64,000 nucleotides of DNA from Hyphomicrobium_A sp963724945. GTDB lineage: Bacteria; Pseudomonadota; Alphaproteobacteria; Rhizobiales; Hyphomicrobiaceae. The notes beneath the pieces are model-generated. The model was not told the origin of the DNA and made no database searches. It worked only from the letters and a program-made list of their open reading frames with translations. A program made the translations under genes and the position numbers. The DNA lies in the NCBI GenBank assembly GCA_963724945.1, contig CAVRWL010000003.1:1240001-1304000 (forward strand), given 5' to 3'. This document shows, piece after piece, positions 60,412-64,000 of the stretch (its first letter is position 1; the number at the start of each line of letters is the position of its first letter).

Positions 60412-61152
60412 ATGCAAGCGCCTTCCTCCCATGCCCCGCGTCTTTACGCCGAGCCCCGGCTCGCGGCGCGGGCCGAGATCGCGTGCACGCCGGAGCAGGC
60501 GAACTACCTCTTGAACGTGCTGCGGCTCAAGGCGGACGACGAGGTCCTGCTCTTCAACGGGCGCGACGGGGAATGGCGGGCGCGCATCAGCGAGGCTGGC
60601 CGGCGCAGCGCGACGCTTGCCTGCGCCGAGCAGACGCGCGCGCAAGCGACGGCGCCCGACATCCACTATCTATTCGCGCCAATAAAGCACGCGCGGCTCG
60701 ACTACATGGTGCAGAAGGCGACGGAGATGGGCGTTGCAAGGCTGCAGCCCGTGCTGACGCGGCGCACAAACGCTTCGCGGGTGAACACGGGCCGCATGCG
60801 CGCCAACGCCATCGAGGCCGCCGAGCAGTGCAATATCCTGTGGGTGCCGGACGTCGCCGAGCCATTGCGGCTCAGCGTCATGCTTCAAGCCTGGGATGGC
60901 GCGCGCCGGCTTATCTTCTGCGACGAGGCCGCCGCGGTCGCAAGCCCGCTCGCCGCACTTTCCGACGTCGCGTCCGGACCGCTCGCGGTTCTCATCGGCC
61001 CGGAGGGCGGTTTCGACCCGGAGGAGCGCTTAGCGCTGCGCTCGGCGCCGTTCACGCGGGCGATCTCGCTCGGACCGCGCATCATGCGCGCGGATACGGC
61101 GGCCGTCGCCGCGCTGGCGCTCGTCAATGCGGCGCTCGGCGACTGGCGCTGA
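60412..61152 (+). CDS. rsmE: 16S rRNA (uracil1498-N3)-methyltransferase RsmE
   Basis: SPOUT methyltransferase that modifies U1498 of 16S rRNA. 246 residues: a PUA-like N-terminal domain (LYAEPRLAARAEIACTPEQANYLLNVLRL) and the knotted SAM-binding domain with VLIGPEGGFDPEE and LGPRIMRADTAAVAAL. The ATG at 60412 has AAGAGGG upstream; the frame to 60211 overlaps divergent ubiA and is rejected. gshA downstream is a common neighbour. Confidence 0.93.
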   Translation: MQAPSSHAPRLYAEPRLAARAEIACTPEQANYLLNVLRLKADDEVLLFNGRDGEWRARISEAGRRSATLACAEQTRAQATAPDIHYLFAPIKHARLDYMVQKATEMGVARLQPVLTRRTNASRVNTGRMRANAIEAAEQCNILWVPDVAEPLRLSVMLQAWDGARRLIFCDEAAAVASPLAALSDVASGPLAVLIGPEGGFDPEERLALRSAPFTRAISLGPRIMRADTAAVAALALVNAALGDWR

Positions 61153-61156
61153 GGTT

Positions 61157-61510
61157 CTACTGTTGGGTGCCGCCGCACTTTGCGTCGAGCTTGTCGAGCG
61201 CGGCGTCATAGGTCTTGCCGTCCTCCGAATCCGGGTCGAGGTCGGCGCCCGCCTCGAACGCGCTCTCGAACTCGGGCCCGAGATCCTTCATGTAGCCCTG
61301 CATCTGCTTGTCGAGCGCTTCGGACTTGCTGTCGTCCTGATCGTCGCCCGCCGACATCAGCTTGCTCATGTCGCAGTAGGTCTTGAGCTTGGCGGGGTCG
61401 GCGGCGACCTTGTCGAACGCCTTGATGGCGGTATCGACGCTCGCGCTGGCCCCGAGTGCCGGGCAGGCGAAAAGGCCGCAGGCGGCAATCGCGGCCAAGA
61501 TCTTATTCAT
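61157..61510 (-). CDS. Small secreted protein, function unknown
   Basis: 117 residues with a signal peptide (about 1-20, MNKILAAIAACGLFACPALG). The mature part is acidic, with KLKTYCDMSKLMSAGDDQDD and a C-terminal LDKLDAKCGG; the two cysteines could form a disulphide. No family recognised. It converges on rsmE 4 bp away. Confidence 0.7.
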   Translation of the reverse strand: MNKILAAIAACGLFACPALGASASVDTAIKAFDKVAADPAKLKTYCDMSKLMSAGDDQDDSKSEALDKQMQGYMKDLGPEFESAFEAGADLDPDSEDGKTYDAALDKLDAKCGGTQQ

Positions 61511-61860
61511 TGTACTGCTCCATGGGTTTCGATCATAGCGTGGCGGTGCAAGAGCGAGGCGTCGGCCGGCTCGATCAGGTTGGCGCACTTAAACCAACGG
61601 CGGCGTGCGGCCGAAGCCGTCGAGACGGCGACGGGATCGTCCCGGCCAAAGTGGCGTTTTTTGTGGTTGCGTTGTCCTCCCATCGTCCCCGCTCTGCATA
61701 GATCATAGGCCGGGAGCGTCTACAAGATTGCGCGTGGGGGCAATTGGTGGCTTCCCGCTGCACAACCTGGCTGGCGGCACTTGTCCCCCCTTTCGGGGGA
61801 GGCCATAAACCCCAAATCTGCAAGCGCTTCCCTCCCACCCGAAACGGCCGAGGCCCGCTC
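61511..61860. other. Intergenic region before gshA
   Basis: 350 bp between two divergent genes. Open frames here are short and not supported. I see no hairpin, repeat or promoter I can name, though the promoters of both genes should lie here. Confidence 0.6.
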
Positions 61861-63243
61861 ATGTCGACCCGTCAAGATGGCGCGCCTAGCCCGATCGTGC
61901 GAGCGCGCGAGGACTTGGTCGGATGGATCGCGCAAGGCGAGAAGGCGAAGGCCGACTGGCAGATCGGCACCGAGCACGAGAAGTTCGTGTTCCACACAGG
62001 CTCGCTGACGCCGGTTCCCTATGATGGCGAGCGCTCGATCCGGGCGCTCATGGATGCGCTCATCGCCCGCTTCGGCTGGCTGCCCATCTTCGAAGGTGAC
62101 AAGATCATCGCCTTGAAGCGCGCCGAGGGCGAGCTCGCCGGCACGATCAGCCTGGAGCCGGGGGGACAGTTCGAGCTTTCCGGCCGCCCCGTCGCGACGC
62201 TGCACGAAACCTCGGAGGAGACGCTCGACCACTTCTACGAGATCTTGAACGTCGGTGAGGGTCTCGGCATCGGCTTTCTCGGGCTCGGTTTCTCGCCGAA
62301 GTGGACGCTTGCCGAGACGCCGCACATGCCCAAGGACCGCTACGCGATCATGAGCCGCTACATGCCCAAGGTCGGCACGCGCGGGCTCGACATGATGTAC
62401 CGGACCGCGACCATCCAGGTGAACCTCGACTTCTCGAGCGAGGCCGACATGGTCAAGAAGATGCGGGTCTCGCTGGCGCTGCAGCCGATCGCGGCGGCGC
62501 TGTTTGCCTCCTCGCCGTTCACCGAAGGGCGCCTCAACGGCTTCAAGTCGATGCGCTCAGAGGTTTGGCTCGACACCGATGCCGCGCGCACCGGCATGCT
62601 GCCTTTCGCCTTCGAGCCCGGCATGGGCTATGAGCGCTACGTCGACTATGCGCTCTCCGTGCCGATGTACTTCGTCTATCGCGCCGGCCGCTATATCGAC
62701 GCCTCGGGCGCCTCCTTCAAGGACTTCATGGACGGGCGCCTGCCGGCCCTGCCTGGCGAGCATCCGACGCTCGATGACTGGTCGGATCATCTGACGACGC
62801 TTTTTCCCGAGGTGCGGCTCAAGCGCTTCTTAGAGATGCGCGGCGCCGACGGCGGGCCCTGGCAGCGCATCTGCGCGCTGTCGGCCCTCTGGGTCGGCCT
62901 CCTCTATGATTCAGGGGCGCTCGATTCTGCCTGGGCGCTCGTTGAGGACTGGACGGCGGAGGAGCGCGAGGCCTTGCGGGCGGCGGTGCCGCGCACCGCG
63001 CTGGCAACGCCGTTCCGCACAACGACGGTGCGGGAGATCGCGCGCCAGGTGCTATGGATTGCCCGCAAAGGGCTGAGGGAGCGGCGCCGGATCAACCGGG
63101 CGAGCCAGGACGAGCAGGTCTATCTGGAGCCGCTTCAGGAGGTTGTCGCGAGCGGACGAACGCTCGCCGACGAGCTGATCGCGCGCTTTGAAGGCCCCTG
63201 GCGCGGTGACATTGACCATGTCTTTGAAGAATATGCCTTCTAG
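61861..63243 (+). CDS. gshA: Glutamate-cysteine ligase, plant/alphaproteobacterial type
   Basis: First step of glutathione synthesis, joining glutamate and cysteine with ATP. 460 residues, the GCS2 type found in plants and alphaproteobacteria. Seen: WQIGTEHEKFVFH (about 33-45), ISLEPGGQFELSG (about 97-109), a CNLDFSSE-like metal region (IQVNLDFSSEADMVKK) and YVDYALSVPMYFVYR. A redox-controlling disulphide pair, as in plants, is not obvious. The ATG at 61861 has GAGG upstream; the frame from 61744 is rejected. Confidence 0.95.
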   Translation: MSTRQDGAPSPIVRAREDLVGWIAQGEKAKADWQIGTEHEKFVFHTGSLTPVPYDGERSIRALMDALIARFGWLPIFEGDKIIALKRAEGELAGTISLEPGGQFELSGRPVATLHETSEETLDHFYEILNVGEGLGIGFLGLGFSPKWTLAETPHMPKDRYAIMSRYMPKVGTRGLDMMYRTATIQVNLDFSSEADMVKKMRVSLALQPIAAALFASSPFTEGRLNGFKSMRSEVWLDTDAARTGMLPFAFEPGMGYERYVDYALSVPMYFVYRAGRYIDASGASFKDFMDGRLPALPGEHPTLDDWSDHLTTLFPEVRLKRFLEMRGADGGPWQRICALSALWVGLLYDSGALDSAWALVEDWTAEEREALRAAVPRTALATPFRTTTVREIARQVLWIARKGLRERRRINRASQDEQVYLEPLQEVVASGRTLADELIARFEGPWRGDIDHVFEEYAF

Positions 63244-63384
63244 CCCTTGGCGCGGCGGTTCAGCTTGTGTTCATGCTATCAAGCCTTAAGTGGAGCGCGG
63301 CGGGCGAGGGAGAAGTCCGTTTCCTTTAGTGGTGGCAGTCAACGGGACGTGAGCCCCCGCACGCTCCTCTACGGCGACGGGAGA

Positions 63385-63606
63385 ATGAACGTGGTCGATT
63401 ACTGCAGGTCGTGGGCGTTGGCGGCGGTCGGCATCGCCGTGGCGCTTGTAGCCGGCCTCGGGCTCATGCCGATTGAGCGGGCTGCCGCCGATGGGTGCGG
63501 CGCATCCTGCCGCAATGCCTACAATCAATGCCGGATAGCCACCAAGGGCGCATCCTCATGTGAAAGCGCGTTCACGAGCTGCATGCAGCGCTGCCGCCGG
63601 AAGTAG
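63385..63606 (+). CDS. Small secreted cysteine-rich protein
   Basis: 73 residues from the ATG at 63385, with GGGAGA just upstream. A signal peptide (about 8-35, ending RAAAD) leaves a mature peptide of ~38 residues with five cysteines (CGASCRNAYNQCR, then CESAFTSCMQRC). The spacing suggests two disulphides in a small helical hairpin. Similar short Cys-rich secreted proteins are known in rhizobia, but I do not recognise the family. Confidence 0.7.
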   Translation: MNVVDYCRSWALAAVGIAVALVAGLGLMPIERAAADGCGASCRNAYNQCRIATKGASSCESAFTSCMQRCRRK

Positions 63607-63618
63607 CTCTTTACGCCG

Positions 63619-64000
63619 TCACACTATCCCCACCAAGATGACGGCCAGGCGCCGGGGCCCGTGCGCCCCCATTACGATGCGCCCGCCGATGTCGCCCGTG
63701 CGCGAGGCACCCGAGATGAGGTTGAGCGTGCGCGGCAGCGCCGCCGGCACGAGCTCCGCCTCGACCAGCCGACATGCCTCCTCGTAGCTGCCGACGATCG
63801 TCTCCGTGCCGACGACGACGATATGGGTATCGGGCACGAAGGCGAGCGTGACGGGGTTCTCCGGCCCGGAGGCGAGCACCAGGGTTCCCGTCTCGGCGAC
63901 GCCGGCGACGGCGCGCGACAGGCCGGCGGTGTCGCCGGGCCGGGCCGGCCCTTGCGCCAATACGAGGCCGGGCGCGCTGTGCCAGGGCAGACCCGCCAGA
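63619..64000 (-). CDS. LutC/YkgG family (LUD domain) protein, partial
   Basis: The C-terminal 126 residues of a LUD-domain protein; the frame is open to the window edge at 64000, where the N-terminus is cut off. Seen: GTLVLASGPENPVTLAFVPDTHIVVVG and SGASRTGDIGGRIVMGAHGPRRLAVILV, the LutC core with the conserved SRTADIE/D-like turn. LutC acts with LutA and LutB in L-lactate oxidation; lutA/lutB, if present, are beyond the window. Confidence 0.88.
   Translation of the reverse strand, partial: LAGLPWHSAPGLVLAQGPARPGDTAGLSRAVAGVAETGTLVLASGPENPVTLAFVPDTHIVVVGTETIVGSYEEACRLVEAELVPAALPRTLNLISGASRTGDIGGRIVMGAHGPRRLAVILVGIV

Overview
This is a gene-dense, high-GC stretch of an alphaproteobacterial chromosome, most likely from the order Hyphomicrobiales (Rhizobiales). 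The pointers are the gene order rnd-lptCA-lptB-rpoN-ptsN, a plant-type gshA, the alphaproteobacterial small families DUF1150, DUF2093 and DUF4170, an HPF-cold-shock fusion, and waaA-lpxK next to xseA. I see no insertion sequence, phage gene, CRISPR array, plasmid gene or rRNA; the one RNA gene is a tRNA-Leu(CAG). Genus cannot be read from the sequence.

Layout. 0.3-2 kb: thiS-thiG-thiE thiamine genes. 2-8 kb: CHAD protein, hemH, a lipoprotein, qmcA with two nfeD-like genes, kdsD. 8-16.5 kb: outer-membrane barrel, divergent galU/galE, MltB-type transglycosylase, speE, a glycosyltransferase, an alpha/beta hydrolase. 16.5-21 kb: SLOG protein, HPF-cold-shock fusion, YiiX-like hydrolase, coiled-coil secreted protein. 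21-25 kb: SDR, queG, GST, uppP. 25-31.5 kb: ptsN, the decayed remnant of hpf, rpoN, lptB, a fused lptC-lptA gene, rnd. 31.6-38 kb: tRNA-Leu, NDUFA9-like protein, DUF1150, hsp20 behind a heat-shock promoter and structured leader, two M16 peptidase genes, a PhaC-like hydrolase. 38-43 kb: fabI, pagL-like gene, an ArsR/SRPBCC operon with its operator, an Ntn amidase. 43-53 kb: frameshifted mutL, TPR-cytochrome c, pspC, rsmD, rluB, tadA, patatin, purD, xseA, DUF2093. 53-64 kb: lpxK, fused acyltransferase-waaA, a tyrosine phosphatase, msbA, DUF4170, ubiA, rsmE, gshA, and the start of a LutC-like gene running off the end.

Outer-membrane biogenesis runs through the whole window: kdsD (Kdo precursor), galU/galE (sugar nucleotides), lpxK and waaA (lipid A-Kdo), msbA (flipping), LptB and LptC-LptA (export), a PagL-like deacylase, uppP (carrier lipid), and porin-like and transglycosylase genes. 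Several genes are fusions or tandem-domain forms of what are usually separate proteins: LptC-LptA-LptA, acyltransferase-WaaA, HPF-CSD, TPR-cytochrome c and double SRPBCC.

No clearly new multi-gene system is visible. The observations most worth a second look are the hpf remnant between rpoN and ptsN, the two LPS gene fusions, a mutL frameshift at a CG dinucleotide run, the heat-shock promoter plus thermometer-like leader of hsp20, and two adjacent large palindromic elements between purD and xseA. The frameshifts in mutL and the first M16 gene could be sequencing errors.
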